Positions 37,400-46,875 of a DNA stretch of 64,000 nt are shown here, in pieces. A program made the translations under genes and the position numbers. Where the stretch lies: assembly GCF_900168055.1 (NCBI RefSeq), contig NZ_FUYS01000008.1, positions 62,001-126,000 of the forward strand, written 5' to 3'. Source of the stretch: Parapedobacter luteus (GTDB taxonomy: Bacteria > Bacteroidota > Bacteroidia > Sphingobacteriales > Sphingobacteriaceae). Each line of letters starts with the position of its first letter. Within the stretch, counting starts at the first letter, position 1. The notes under the pieces were generated by a model that did no database searches, was not told where the DNA came from, and saw only the letters and a program-made list of their open reading frames with translations.

Positions 37400-37435
37400 T
37401 TTGGATAACGTAAAAACAAGACTAAAAAAAACACC

Positions 37436-39124
37436 ATGAACAAGGGTAGTAAACTATATAAGATCATCGTGAGTATGCTGCTCATGCTGAGCTTCTCGTG
37501 TAAAGACCGGTTGGTCGAACTTAATGAAAATCCAAACGCGGTTGCCCCGAATTCGGCAAACCCGAATTTGATGCTTGCCCCCGTATTGTCTCAAGCGGCC
37601 AAGGGCTATTTACGACTTGGATTTGGAACGGTCGGCGGGGTGATGCAGCATATGCAGGAAGATGGCTGGTTCGCCGGCTATAACCATTACCAGTGGGCAC
37701 CGGAAAACTGGGGGGGATGGTACGGGCCGCTGCGGACAAACGAATTGATCCTCCGACGTGCCGAAGAGCTGGGCTGGCCGTTCCACGCTGGAATTGGATT
37801 GACCATGCGGGCGTTCCTGTTTGGAGTGATTACCGACTTATGGGGGGATGCCCCTTACACGGAGGCCTTAAAGGCGGGGAGCGCAGACGCCATTACCCAT
37901 CCGAAATACGATAGCCAGGAAGTTATTTACCTGGGGATCATCGAAGATCTCAAAGCAGCAGCCAATATTTTTGCACAAAGGAATACGAACGGTATCATCG
38001 CCGAATATGATCTCTTCTACGGGGGAGATGCTGAAAAATGGCACCGTTTCGCCAATTCGCTCTTGCTGCGGTATTACATGCGCATTTCCGAGAAGCTCCC
38101 CGAGGTGGCGCGACAAGGAATAGAAAGCGTTTATCAAACAGGCATCTATATCCAAGATGCGGCGGATGACGCTACTCATGATTTCCTGGGCACCGACCGC
38201 GACAACTCCTGGCCTACGGCGGGAGGATTTACGTCGGACGATACCGATTTCCGGCGGCGCAAGCCATGCAGCACATTGCTTGATATCATGTTGGCCAACA
38301 ACGATCCGAGGGTGCCAGTTTGGTTCCAGCCCGTGTATTGCCGTTGGGTAGCCGATCCTTCGCTCACTGTGCCCGTGGATCCGTATATCAGGAGAAACGG
38401 CGTACTGACCAATATCGTGTCACTGACGGATGTCCAGTATAGGCAGGAAATTGCCAATGGCAATACCTTCACACGCCACTTTAACCCCAACACGTTTACG
38501 ACAGCTGTGTTGGATACACGGGAATATGTGGGTATACCCCCGGGGCTCAATGCTCCTGATACCTATAATTACAACCCCACTCCGGGGCAAACCGTCGAAA
38601 ATCAACATGTGTCGCAGCTGGCGCCAATCTTTAGGGAACGTACGGGCGGCGTACTCACCATGCGGTTGATGTCGGCCGCTGAGACTGCCTTCATCTTGGC
38701 CGAAGCGGCATTAAAAGGTTGGTCTGTGGGTGACGCGGAGACGCATTACAACAACGGTGTGCTGGAGTCGCTGAAAGCTTGGGAAGCTGATAACACGTAT
38801 GATGCATTCATTGCACAACCCGGTGTTGCCTATGATGGCACGCTTGCGCGCATCATGGAACAAAAGTGGATTGCAAGTTTCGCGGCGGCCACCGAATCGT
38901 GGTTTGATTACAGGCGGACAGGATTGCCAAATTTGACGCCGGGCCAGGCTGCACAGGAACGCTACATGCCGTTGCGTTTTATCTACGGTGAAAATGAGCT
39001 GAATAACAACACCGCGAATCTTCAGGAAGCTTTAGGCCGGCTGGAGCCCCTATCACAGGATAGGGGGGCGAACAGCCAATGGTCAAAGCCGTGGATAGTG
39101 CAAGGCACGGGGAAACCCTGGTAA
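37436..39124 (+). CDS. SusD/RagB-like outer-membrane lipoprotein
   Basis: The 562-residue protein has a lipoprotein signal (LYKIIVSMLLMLSFSC, lipobox LSFSC near residue 22) followed directly by KDRLVELNENPNAVAPNS, the typical opening of the SusD-like_2 group. Helical repeats include GLTMRAFLFGVITDLWGDAPYTEAL near 122, a SusD hallmark, and the C-terminal RIMEQKWIASFAAATESWFDYRRTG near 470. SusD proteins form the lid over the SusC barrel and bind the glycan at the cell surface. The substrate cannot be told from the sequence. Confidence 0.95.
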   Translation: MNKGSKLYKIIVSMLLMLSFSCKDRLVELNENPNAVAPNSANPNLMLAPVLSQAAKGYLRLGFGTVGGVMQHMQEDGWFAGYNHYQWAPENWGGWYGPLRTNELILRRAEELGWPFHAGIGLTMRAFLFGVITDLWGDAPYTEALKAGSADAITHPKYDSQEVIYLGIIEDLKAAANIFAQRNTNGIIAEYDLFYGGDAEKWHRFANSLLLRYYMRISEKLPEVARQGIESVYQTGIYIQDAADDATHDFLGTDRDNSWPTAGGFTSDDTDFRRRKPCSTLLDIMLANNDPRVPVWFQPVYCRWVADPSLTVPVDPYIRRNGVLTNIVSLTDVQYRQEIANGNTFTRHFNPNTFTTAVLDTREYVGIPPGLNAPDTYNYNPTPGQTVENQHVSQLAPIFRERTGGVLTMRLMSAAETAFILAEAALKGWSVGDAETHYNNGVLESLKAWEADNTYDAFIAQPGVAYDGTLARIMEQKWIASFAAATESWFDYRRTGLPNLTPGQAAQERYMPLRFIYGENELNNNTANLQEALGRLEPLSQDRGANSQWSKPWIVQGTGKPW

Positions 39125-39221
39125 CCGATTGCTTGGTGAAGATAGGAATATTGCTTATCACATTGTCGCGCGTCAATAAAATATGCATATTCGCGGGAAC
39201 GATTATTAAGCTTATCCTGTA

Positions 39222-40538
39222 ATGATGAATAGACTATCCTTCATTCGAACGGTTGCATTGGTTTGTAGCCTTTTGTCCCATTCACTGGGCGTTTTTGCGC
39301 AGTCGCGTTCCAATCAACTTATCCAAGTGGTTGTTTCTCCGGAAAGGCCTGATTGGACTTATGCGGTAGGCGAAGAGGTAAACTTTTTTGTGACGGTGCT
39401 CAGGCATCAAGCCCTGATGGAGCATGCTGAAGTGACCTACTCCATCGGTTTGGAAAAGATGACGCCGTTGCAATCGGGAAAGGCCACATTGAAGACCGGT
39501 ACGGCGGCAGTCGGTAAAGCGCTTAAGCTGGATGAACCGGGCTTCCTGCGCTGCGAGGCACGCATTACCGTGGACGGTGTGGAATACCGTGGCATTGCCA
39601 CGGCAGCAGTGGCCCCGGAAAGTATTCAGCCTACACAGCAACTGCCGGACGACTTCTGGGATTTCTGGAACGGTGCAAAGGCCGAAGCGGCCAAAGTACC
39701 TTTGGACGCCAAGCTGACGCTGCTTCCTGAGCGCAGTACTGCGAAAGCCGATGTATACCATGTGAATATCCAGAATTTCGAGACCGGCGCACGTCTTTAT
39801 GGCATACTGGCCAAGCCCAAGGCTGCAGGAAAGTATCCCGCGGTATTGCAGGTGCCGGGAGCGGGTATCCGACCTTATGCTGGCATCGTGGATTTGGCTG
39901 AAAAAGGCGTTATCACCTTGCAAATCGGCATACATGGCATACCCGTGATTTATGAGGCAGGATTGTATGACGACCTGCGCGCGGCATCATTGAAAAATTA
40001 TCAGTTTTTCAATATGGATGATCGCGACCAGTATTATTACAAACGGGTTTACTTGGGCTGTATAAGGGCTATCGATTATCTGTATTCATTGCCTGAATTC
40101 GACGGAAATACGCTGGCTGTATGGGGCGGCAGTCAAGGCGGCGCCTTATCCATCGTCACGGCGGCGCTGGACAACCGGGTGGATTACCTGGTATCATTGT
40201 ATCCGGCCCTGTGCGACTTGACCGGCTATCTTCACGGGCGGGCAGGGGGCTGGCCGCATATGTTCAACGAAGCAAATGCCAAATTTATGGCAAAAGATGA
40301 GAAGATAGCCGTGTCCGCGTATTACGATGTGGTCAACTTTGCCCGTGCGGTCAATGTGCCCGGATTTTATACGTGGGGCTATAATGACGAGACCTGCCCT
40401 CCGACCTCCTATTATGCGGCTTACAACCAAATCGATGCACCTAAAGAACTTTTCCTTGTGCAAGAAACGGGGCATTGGACATTCCCTGAACAGCAAACGA
40501 AAATTCAGGAGTGGTTGTTGGCAAAGCTGCAACCATAG
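39222..40538 (+). CDS. Acetyl xylan esterase-like protein (CE7/AXE1)
   Basis: The 438-residue secreted protein starts with a signal peptide (about 1-27, ending GVFAQ), then an N-terminal strand-rich region of about 110 residues, then the CE7 alpha/beta-hydrolase domain. The nucleophile motif GGSQGGALSIV (near 304), the aspartate in WGYNDETCPPTSYY (near 388) and the histidine in QETGHWTFPEQQ (near 420) make a complete triad. CE7 enzymes remove acetyl groups from sugars, including cephalosporin C and xylo-oligosaccharides. Directly after SusD and 4.3 kb downstream of a predicted acyltransferase, it suggests that the substrate is O-acetylated. Confidence 0.9.
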   Translation: MMNRLSFIRTVALVCSLLSHSLGVFAQSRSNQLIQVVVSPERPDWTYAVGEEVNFFVTVLRHQALMEHAEVTYSIGLEKMTPLQSGKATLKTGTAAVGKALKLDEPGFLRCEARITVDGVEYRGIATAAVAPESIQPTQQLPDDFWDFWNGAKAEAAKVPLDAKLTLLPERSTAKADVYHVNIQNFETGARLYGILAKPKAAGKYPAVLQVPGAGIRPYAGIVDLAEKGVITLQIGIHGIPVIYEAGLYDDLRAASLKNYQFFNMDDRDQYYYKRVYLGCIRAIDYLYSLPEFDGNTLAVWGGSQGGALSIVTAALDNRVDYLVSLYPALCDLTGYLHGRAGGWPHMFNEANAKFMAKDEKIAVSAYYDVVNFARAVNVPGFYTWGYNDETCPPTSYYAAYNQIDAPKELFLVQETGHWTFPEQQTKIQEWLLAKLQP

Positions 40539-40574
40539 TTGTCCTCGGTCGAAAGCCAACGGTCTATAAGCAAC

Positions 40575-40603
40575 AAAGCCCACGTGAATCTCACGTGGGC
40601 TTT
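40575..40603. terminator. Perfect palindrome between convergent esterase and M28 peptidase genes
   Basis: AAAGCCCACGTGA at 40575-40587 pairs with TCACGTGGGCTTT at 40591-40603, a 13-bp stem with a 3-nt loop. A-T pairs at the base give a short T tail on both strands. It is a likely bidirectional terminator for the two facing genes. Confidence 0.7.
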
Positions 40604-40606
40604 GGA

Positions 40607-42217
40607 TTAATAGCCGACGCCTGTACGCCTGGGTTGGCGGATGGTTGGCCATTGCTGCGGCTGCCCATCCCTGCCGGGGGGAAGCACGCGTTTTTCCCGA
40701 TTGACCAATTCCGGTTCTTCACTAGCTTTGTAAGCAAGCGTCGCAATAAGGATGACGTTGGATTTCAGATCGTCAAAAATCAGCTTGTCATACGTGTCCA
40801 GATTGGTGTGCCACGTGATGGTACTATACCCCCAGGATAATGAACTCATCATGAAGGCTGGTATTCCTGCAGCAACAAAGGAAGCATGGTCGGAGCCGCC
40901 ACCTCCCGGAGATCCTGGATAATCGGTTTGAATATCCCGGGTGATGTCGCGGGGGGCAGCTGCCATCCACCGGCCCATGAAATCATAGGCATGTAAGAAT
41001 CCTGACCCGTTCAGATTGGCCACGCGGCCGGTACCGTTGTCCTGATTAAATACTGCTTGCGTCTTTTCCACGATATCCGGATGGTCAAGCACAAATGCCC
41101 TTGAGCCGTTCAGCCCTTGCTCTTCGCTCCCCCAATGCCCGATCAGGATGGTCCGTTTGGGATTGGGGTACACTTTTTTCAAGATGCGGGCTACTTCCAT
41201 CATCGTTATCGTCCCTGTCCCATTGTCGGTAGCACCCGATCCGCCTTCCCAGGAATCAAAGTGTGCGGAGAGGATGACGTATTCATCGGGTTTCTCGGTA
41301 CCTTTGATTTCGGCAATGGTATTGAACGTCGGTACGGTTCCCAGATCCTTGGAGTCCGTTTCCACCTTGATGCGCGGCTTATGACCATTTTCGGCAAGCC
41401 GGTATAAAATACCATAATCCTCCAGGGAGATGTCCAATGAAGGCACTTTGGTGGTGCGCGATCCGAAAATTTTGTTGGAACCAAACTCACGCGACCAATA
41501 GCTGGAAAGGATTCCTGCGGCTCCGGCATCTTCCAGTATGCGTGGAAGTGAGTTGGCTGAAACGCCCGTTGCCTGAATCTTCTGGTTCCAGGCTGCTGTC
41601 AACGAATCGCGTTCTTTCTTCATCTTTTCAATGGACTCGGGACGCCCGAATTGTTCCCAGTTGTGGTCGGGCCGTCCGGTAGGCTGCGGCATGGATATCA
41701 ATACGTATTTACCCTTTACATTGGGTAGCCAGGCCTTGAAGGCCACGGAATCCCGTACATCGGGCAATGTAATGACTTCTCCTTCTACCGCCTTGCCACC
41801 GGTAGTGGGACTCCATGCCAATTGGGTGCCTGCCAGTGTCTTTACACGTGGGTAGACCATATCGATGTGCGAAATGCCGCGGTCCCATCCCCGCCATTCG
41901 CCAAATTCTTCATAACGGGCTTCAATGCCCCACCCCTTGTATTTGTCAACCGCCCAATCGTGCGCATTTTTCATCTGCGGAGTGCCTACCAATCGCGGTC
42001 CTACCACGTCCAGCAGTTCGTGAGCAAGCTGTTCCAGTTGTGAATTGTTATTGGCTTCGGCTACGATCTGCTCCACGATCGGTTCGAGCTTTTGCTCCTG
42101 CATCATCCATTGCGGTTGTGCAAATGCAGTGGTCAAACTGGAGAGCCCCAACAGCAGGGACAGCGCTACCGGCTTAGCTGAGGGAAGGGGTTTTCGTAAA
42201 AAGTTCACATGTACCAT
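40607..42217 (-). CDS. M28-family zinc aminopeptidase, secreted
   Basis: From the start MVHVNFLRKPLPSAKPVAL the product is 536 residues with a signal peptide ending TTAFAQ. A PA-type insert (about 130-290) precedes the zinc peptidase core. Zinc and catalytic residues are visible in ILSAHFDSWEGGSGATDNGTG, in HWGSEEQGLNGSRAF with the general-base glutamate pair, and in GGGGSDHASFVAAGIPAFM. This corresponds to M28 aminopeptidases or carboxypeptidases acting in the periplasm. The frame could be read 55 codons further upstream, but the residues there are neither a signal peptide nor conserved. Confidence 0.92.
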   Translation of the reverse strand: MVHVNFLRKPLPSAKPVALSLLLGLSSLTTAFAQPQWMMQEQKLEPIVEQIVAEANNNSQLEQLAHELLDVVGPRLVGTPQMKNAHDWAVDKYKGWGIEARYEEFGEWRGWDRGISHIDMVYPRVKTLAGTQLAWSPTTGGKAVEGEVITLPDVRDSVAFKAWLPNVKGKYVLISMPQPTGRPDHNWEQFGRPESIEKMKKERDSLTAAWNQKIQATGVSANSLPRILEDAGAAGILSSYWSREFGSNKIFGSRTTKVPSLDISLEDYGILYRLAENGHKPRIKVETDSKDLGTVPTFNTIAEIKGTEKPDEYVILSAHFDSWEGGSGATDNGTGTITMMEVARILKKVYPNPKRTILIGHWGSEEQGLNGSRAFVLDHPDIVEKTQAVFNQDNGTGRVANLNGSGFLHAYDFMGRWMAAAPRDITRDIQTDYPGSPGGGGSDHASFVAAGIPAFMMSSLSWGYSTITWHTNLDTYDKLIFDDLKSNVILIATLAYKASEEPELVNREKRVLPPGRDGQPQQWPTIRQPRRTGVGY

Positions 42218-42451
42218 GTCATTTTGTTTTGGGTTAATAAGCACTTTTGCGTTTAAAAAACGGACGATTCTAACGAAAATAGTTTGAAAAAACGATTGTA
42301 TGGCAGAAATTTTACGAAGATTGTTGAATCTTTGCGTTGTTTTGCGATATGCTAAAGCCAATATGCTATATACTTGTACCAATATTGTACAAGAAGCATT
42401 GTGACGGGTGGATTACTTTTACGTTGTTTTCAAAACCTCAAGCAAACAGTT

Positions 42452-43858
42452 ATGAGCCCACTACCGGCGGTCATAGCCTACGGACTAGGGACATTGGCGC
42501 TGGGCTGTAGCCTGATGGCTTGCCGTATAGAAGAAAAGCCGATGAACGTAAACGAAATACAGCTTACCAATGCCCCGCAGGGGCATACCATCCACAATAC
42601 GCAAGTATTTTCTAAGGACGGCCAATGGATTGTTTTTGATACGCGAAATGATGATACCCAAATAGGCCGTACGGGTCGCATAGCGATGGTCAACGTGCAC
42701 ACTGGAGAAACGCGTACGCTGTATCAAACGCCAAACCAGTCGCCCGATGGTCCGGGGGTGGGAGCCGCGACATGGTCACCCGTGGCCGATCGGGTGCTAT
42801 TCATCCATGGAATCCGGAATGCGGATGCTTCCCGGCCATACAGCATGACACGCCGTACGGGAGTCGCCATCGATATAGATCGGCCCGGACAACCGGTGTT
42901 TATGGATGCCCGGAACATTATACCGCCATTTACGAAAGGGGCATTACGCGGGGGCACACATGCGCATACGTGGAGCGGTGATGGACAGTGGATTAGCTTT
43001 ACATACAATGACCATGTGATGGAGCAATTGGCTCAAACGGATTCAGCCGTAAGCGATCTGCGCATGGTAGGTGTGATGGTGCCCGGGAGGGTGGCCGTAC
43101 CGGACGATGGATCTTTGGAAAACAACAGCGGGGAATATTTTGCTGTGGTCGTGACAGCGGTGACGGAATGCCCTACACGGGGAACTGATGAAATAGAACG
43201 GGCTTTTGACGAATGCTGGATTGGTACACATGGCTACCTCAAGCCGGATGGCAAGCGGCAGCGCCGCGCTATCGCTTTCCAGGGCAAGGTGCGCAACGCC
43301 GAAGGCCGGGCGGTCACGGAGGTTTTTGTGGCGGATTTGCCGGATGATCTGACGGAGGAGGCCGATGGGCAGCCGCTGGCGGGTACCGCCACTACGCGCC
43401 CCTGTGTACCCGTTGGTGTAATCCAGCGGCGGATCACCTTTTCTGTAGCGGGCATAGAAGGCCCCCGGCATTGGCTCCGGACGACACCAGATGGCGAAAT
43501 GATTCTCTACTTGGCAAACGATCACCGAGGCATCGTGCAATTGTTCGGCGTGTCGCCCAATGGTGGCGAGCCGCGGCAACTTACGGCCAATCCCTTTCCG
43601 GTACAGGGGCCATTTAACAGCGACCCAGATGGACGATGGGTAGCCTATACGGCGGACAATAGCCTATTCATCACCGAACTGGCTACCGGCGATACGCATC
43701 GCCTCACAGCGCGGTTTGAAGATGCGGATAAGCCCGTTGGTGCACCGAACTGGTCGCCCGATGGGAGCACCATTGCATACAACCGGTATGTAGGCGAAGG
43801 GGATGGGCGGTTTTTGCAGATCTTTCTACTCACCTTTCAGGAGCCATCGGTTTATTAA
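42452..43858 (+). CDS. DUF3748 (YidR-like) propeller lipoprotein
   Basis: The 468-residue product from the ATG at 42452 has a lipoprotein-type signal (YGLGTLALGCSLMAC, cysteine near residue 22). It matches the DUF3748 family, typified by E. coli YidR: HTIHNTQVFSKDGQWIVFDTR and GVGAATWSPVADRVLFIHG in the first third, GGTHAHTWSGDGQWISFTYND in the middle and GAPNWSPDGSTIAYNRYVG near the end. TolB-like repeats of the form WSPDG show a beta-propeller. No activity is established for the family. It runs divergently from the M28 peptidase gene and faces the TonB receptor gene. Confidence 0.85.
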   Translation: MSPLPAVIAYGLGTLALGCSLMACRIEEKPMNVNEIQLTNAPQGHTIHNTQVFSKDGQWIVFDTRNDDTQIGRTGRIAMVNVHTGETRTLYQTPNQSPDGPGVGAATWSPVADRVLFIHGIRNADASRPYSMTRRTGVAIDIDRPGQPVFMDARNIIPPFTKGALRGGTHAHTWSGDGQWISFTYNDHVMEQLAQTDSAVSDLRMVGVMVPGRVAVPDDGSLENNSGEYFAVVVTAVTECPTRGTDEIERAFDECWIGTHGYLKPDGKRQRRAIAFQGKVRNAEGRAVTEVFVADLPDDLTEEADGQPLAGTATTRPCVPVGVIQRRITFSVAGIEGPRHWLRTTPDGEMILYLANDHRGIVQLFGVSPNGGEPRQLTANPFPVQGPFNSDPDGRWVAYTADNSLFITELATGDTHRLTARFEDADKPVGAPNWSPDGSTIAYNRYVGEGDGRFLQIFLLTFQEPSVY

Positions 43859-43892
43859 GCATCAGCATGCGCACCCACCCGGTTTGTTTTCA

Positions 43893-46625
43893 TCAATTAT
43901 ACATGTTCTCGTAGTCCTCCATGGTTGTCCCTTTGCCAAAGTACCTAATATTGTAGGTAAAGCTAAGCATAACGTACCGCTGCAATACATTGGACTGCGA
44001 ATCCTGGATATACGTCTCCGTGATATCACGCCGGATGTTGTTGTTCTGCCCGAAAAGGTCATATACATTCAGGCTGACTTCGGCTCGTTCGTTTCTGAGC
44101 AGTTTCTTCCCGATGGACATGTTGGCCAGAAAAATGCTGTTGTCATAGCCTTCTGACAATCCCGTATTAAGCTGGTGGTTGACGTCCAGCCGGTAGATCA
44201 GGTTCTGCCAGAGGATCCAATTAAAATTGATGCGGGTCGTCTGATTGAAAAAATTGTTGTCGAGCGTAGGACGCAGGGAATTCTGGACGGTATTGTACGA
44301 CGATCGGGTCCAAATGTTGAAATCAATCCGGTCGCTGATGTTGCTGCTTAACGAAATGCCTCCATTATAGCGGGTCGTGTTTACAGCATTTATTTGATCA
44401 TTGATCATCCCCGGTCTGTGGGTGTAGGAGATACCGCCATGCAGATTGAAATTGGTTGGTAAAAAACGTATAGGCAAACCGTAGTGGAAAATTGATCGCA
44501 AATCCCAGTAACCATCCAGGTTGACCGGACGAGTGAGTTGGGAGCCCCGTTCGAGCACAATACCTTCTGCCAGCTCAATAGGTGCTTCTGCGATAGTCGT
44601 ATTGGTGACCACATTGTTGGAGGTGACGGTAGACCGTACCATGGCAAAGAAACTCCGCTCGGTCTTCGGATTGTAACTCCGGTAACGGAGGTTGAACCGG
44701 TTGCTATACGATTGGTCCAGGTTTGGATTTCCGGTACGGAGGTGCAGGGGGTTCGAATTGTCGATAACCGCTTGCAAGTCCCCGACGCTTGGGGCGTTGG
44801 TGCGTGCGTCGTAATCAAATTCCAGGTTTTTAGCGTCTGTGATTTTATAGTCTAACCTTACCGAAGGCATTACGGCCCGGAACGTGCGCTGTAATGCGAA
44901 TGGCACCGGGAATGCTTGGTCGTTTTTGAGCTGGGCATGCTGAAACTCCGCTTCGACCTGAATGCGGAGTCTGTCCAAGGAATATTGATAGCCTAACTCG
45001 GCTTCCTGGGTCAGGTATTTACTGTCGAAGGTATTACTGAGTACGGTGTCCAGGCGCACGCGGTTTCCCCAATCGTCTGTATCGTACGTCAGTTGGTCCG
45101 AGTCGTCTTTGCGTGTACCGATTTGATACTCCAGTTCGACCATGCCATGCTTGCCAAGCGGTTCTGTATAGGCCGCATTGGCTTGCCAGTCAAATCCTTT
45201 GCGCGTGCGCACAATTTGCTGGCTGATGTTCTCGACGCGCTCAGCGGGGTCAAAAAATACATTTTCTGCCTGTCTGTCGGCGTCATCATCATTTTTGTGA
45301 TTGCCTGTCACCAGTCCCAATCGCATGCTCCGCCCGCGCTTTGCGAATCGGCGGGTGTACAACAGCCGGCTATTGAAGTCAATATCCGAGTTGTCGGCCA
45401 GGCGGCGGTTTTCAGTTTGGTTTATCGGACCCGGGTCTGCTAAGGTATTTCCGGTGAAAAAGCTGTTTTCCTTGTCATTTTGGGCAGAGAAGTTTGGCCG
45501 GAAAAGGATGCGGTTATTGCTGTCGATTTGGTATTCGAACCGCATATTGAACCGGTGGGCTGCGTTCCGGCGAGTATTCGTGCTCGATTCGGTATAACGT
45601 TGCCCATCACTGTCCGGAAGCACGTATTCGCGGAAAAGCGAAGATTCGCCGAAGTTTTTGCGATGATTGAATAAGTAGCTGGCGTTGATTGCTATCTTTT
45701 CGCCCCAGTTGTCGGTGTAGTTCAACCCGATGCGGTTGGTGTTGATGATGCCATTCTGTGGGCGTACCTCGCCCTGGCTGTTTGCGTCTGCCGAAAAGTC
45801 TACCGCGTTGATGTTATTGGTCAGCCCAGTAATGGTGAGCCGCTGGCCCTCATTGAAGGCGTTTACGCTGGCTCCTGCCATATACCTTTCGCTGTCGCCG
45901 TACCCGGCGGACGATTTGCCAAAGAGCCCTTTGCGGCTATTGGGCTTGGTGACAATATTGATGGTTTTCAGGCGTTCGCCGTCATCAAACCCGCTGGCCT
46001 CGGCCTCGTCGCTTAGTTTGTCAAACACCTGGATGCTCTGGATAATCTCGGCGGGTAGGTTCTGTAACGCCGCTTTGACGTCGGTCCCGAAAAACGGCTT
46101 ACCATCCACCAGGATCTGCGCGATATTTTCACCCTGTGCCTGAAGGTTGCCATCTTCACTGGCCATGCCCGGCATTTTCTCGATGAGGTTCTGCGCGGAG
46201 GCATCTTTCATCGTCTGGAATGCAGCGGCGTTGAATTCGGTCGTGTCACCGCGCTGCTTGCCTACCGGAGGCCGTCTGGTGATGGTTATTTCGTCAAGGA
46301 ACCGCGATCCTTCACGGAGGTATAAGGTGCCGATATTGATATCATCGTTGATTTCCAGTGGCTGTTCTGTGTTTTCATAACCGAGGTATTGTACGCGGAG
46401 GACGTATTCTCCGTCTTCCACCTCTTCCAGCTCAAACGTACCGTCCGAATGGGTCACCGTCTGCCGGATAACGAGTGAGTCCGGCGCGTGAAGTAAGGAT
46501 ATCGTTGCATTAGGGAACGGAATGCTGTCACTGGCAGAGCGTACTTGCCCTTTGAGGGTGTGCTGCTGGGCCATGGCTGACTGCAGATATAAGCATGGCA
46601 GCACGGCATAAAGTAAATATTTCAT
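43893..46625 (-). CDS. TonB-dependent receptor with carboxypeptidase-like N-terminal domain
   Basis: From MKYLLYAVLPCLYLQSAMAQ the product has 910 residues with a clear signal peptide. Residues ~22-110 form a CarboxypepD_reg-like domain (LKGQVRSASDSIPFPNATISLL). A plug-like region follows (GDTTEFNAAAFQTMKDASAQ near 130) and then a long barrel of the outer-membrane beta-barrel family 3 type. Unlike SusC it has no SusD partner, so it probably belongs to the group associated with peptide, siderophore or unknown substrates. The C-terminus, RYFGKGTTMEDYENMYN, extends past the last strand. A longer frame reaching 46700 is less likely. Confidence 0.88.
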   Translation of the reverse strand: MKYLLYAVLPCLYLQSAMAQQHTLKGQVRSASDSIPFPNATISLLHAPDSLVIRQTVTHSDGTFELEEVEDGEYVLRVQYLGYENTEQPLEINDDINIGTLYLREGSRFLDEITITRRPPVGKQRGDTTEFNAAAFQTMKDASAQNLIEKMPGMASEDGNLQAQGENIAQILVDGKPFFGTDVKAALQNLPAEIIQSIQVFDKLSDEAEASGFDDGERLKTINIVTKPNSRKGLFGKSSAGYGDSERYMAGASVNAFNEGQRLTITGLTNNINAVDFSADANSQGEVRPQNGIINTNRIGLNYTDNWGEKIAINASYLFNHRKNFGESSLFREYVLPDSDGQRYTESSTNTRRNAAHRFNMRFEYQIDSNNRILFRPNFSAQNDKENSFFTGNTLADPGPINQTENRRLADNSDIDFNSRLLYTRRFAKRGRSMRLGLVTGNHKNDDDADRQAENVFFDPAERVENISQQIVRTRKGFDWQANAAYTEPLGKHGMVELEYQIGTRKDDSDQLTYDTDDWGNRVRLDTVLSNTFDSKYLTQEAELGYQYSLDRLRIQVEAEFQHAQLKNDQAFPVPFALQRTFRAVMPSVRLDYKITDAKNLEFDYDARTNAPSVGDLQAVIDNSNPLHLRTGNPNLDQSYSNRFNLRYRSYNPKTERSFFAMVRSTVTSNNVVTNTTIAEAPIELAEGIVLERGSQLTRPVNLDGYWDLRSIFHYGLPIRFLPTNFNLHGGISYTHRPGMINDQINAVNTTRYNGGISLSSNISDRIDFNIWTRSSYNTVQNSLRPTLDNNFFNQTTRINFNWILWQNLIYRLDVNHQLNTGLSEGYDNSIFLANMSIGKKLLRNERAEVSLNVYDLFGQNNNIRRDITETYIQDSQSNVLQRYVMLSFTYNIRYFGKGTTMEDYENMYN

Positions 46626-46749
46626 TAATGAATGTATTGTTTTAGTATCTGGGCGCAACCGCACAAATATCAGACCGTCGTCGGCTGAATCGGCCGTCAA
46701 GCCCGCCTTGTCACGCGTTCGTTATGTAAAATAACTGTTAACTTACCGT

Positions 46750-46779
46750 ATATATGAAAACGGCATATATGAAAACGGC
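46750..46779. repeat. 15-bp tandem duplication between divergent genes
   Basis: ATATATGAAAACGGC occurs twice head to tail without a mismatch (46750-46764 and 46765-46779). It lies in the 250-bp spacer between the TonB receptor gene and sufS. Confidence 0.9.
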
Positions 46780-46861
46780 GCAACTGTCATCCGATGGTTA
46801 GTTTTGCGCTATTAGGTTAGAACGGTCTGTGCTTCACCGGTGAGAAAACAAAAATTACTCG

Positions 46862-46869
46862 TACCTTTG
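46862..46869 (+). promoter_or_regulatory. Promoter -7 element of sufS
   Basis: TACCTTTG matches TAnnTTTG and ends only 6 bp before the ATG at 46876, so the message may be leaderless or start at the ATG at 46912. No -33 TTG is seen at the proper distance. Confidence 0.45.
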
Positions 46870-46875
46870 TAAACT

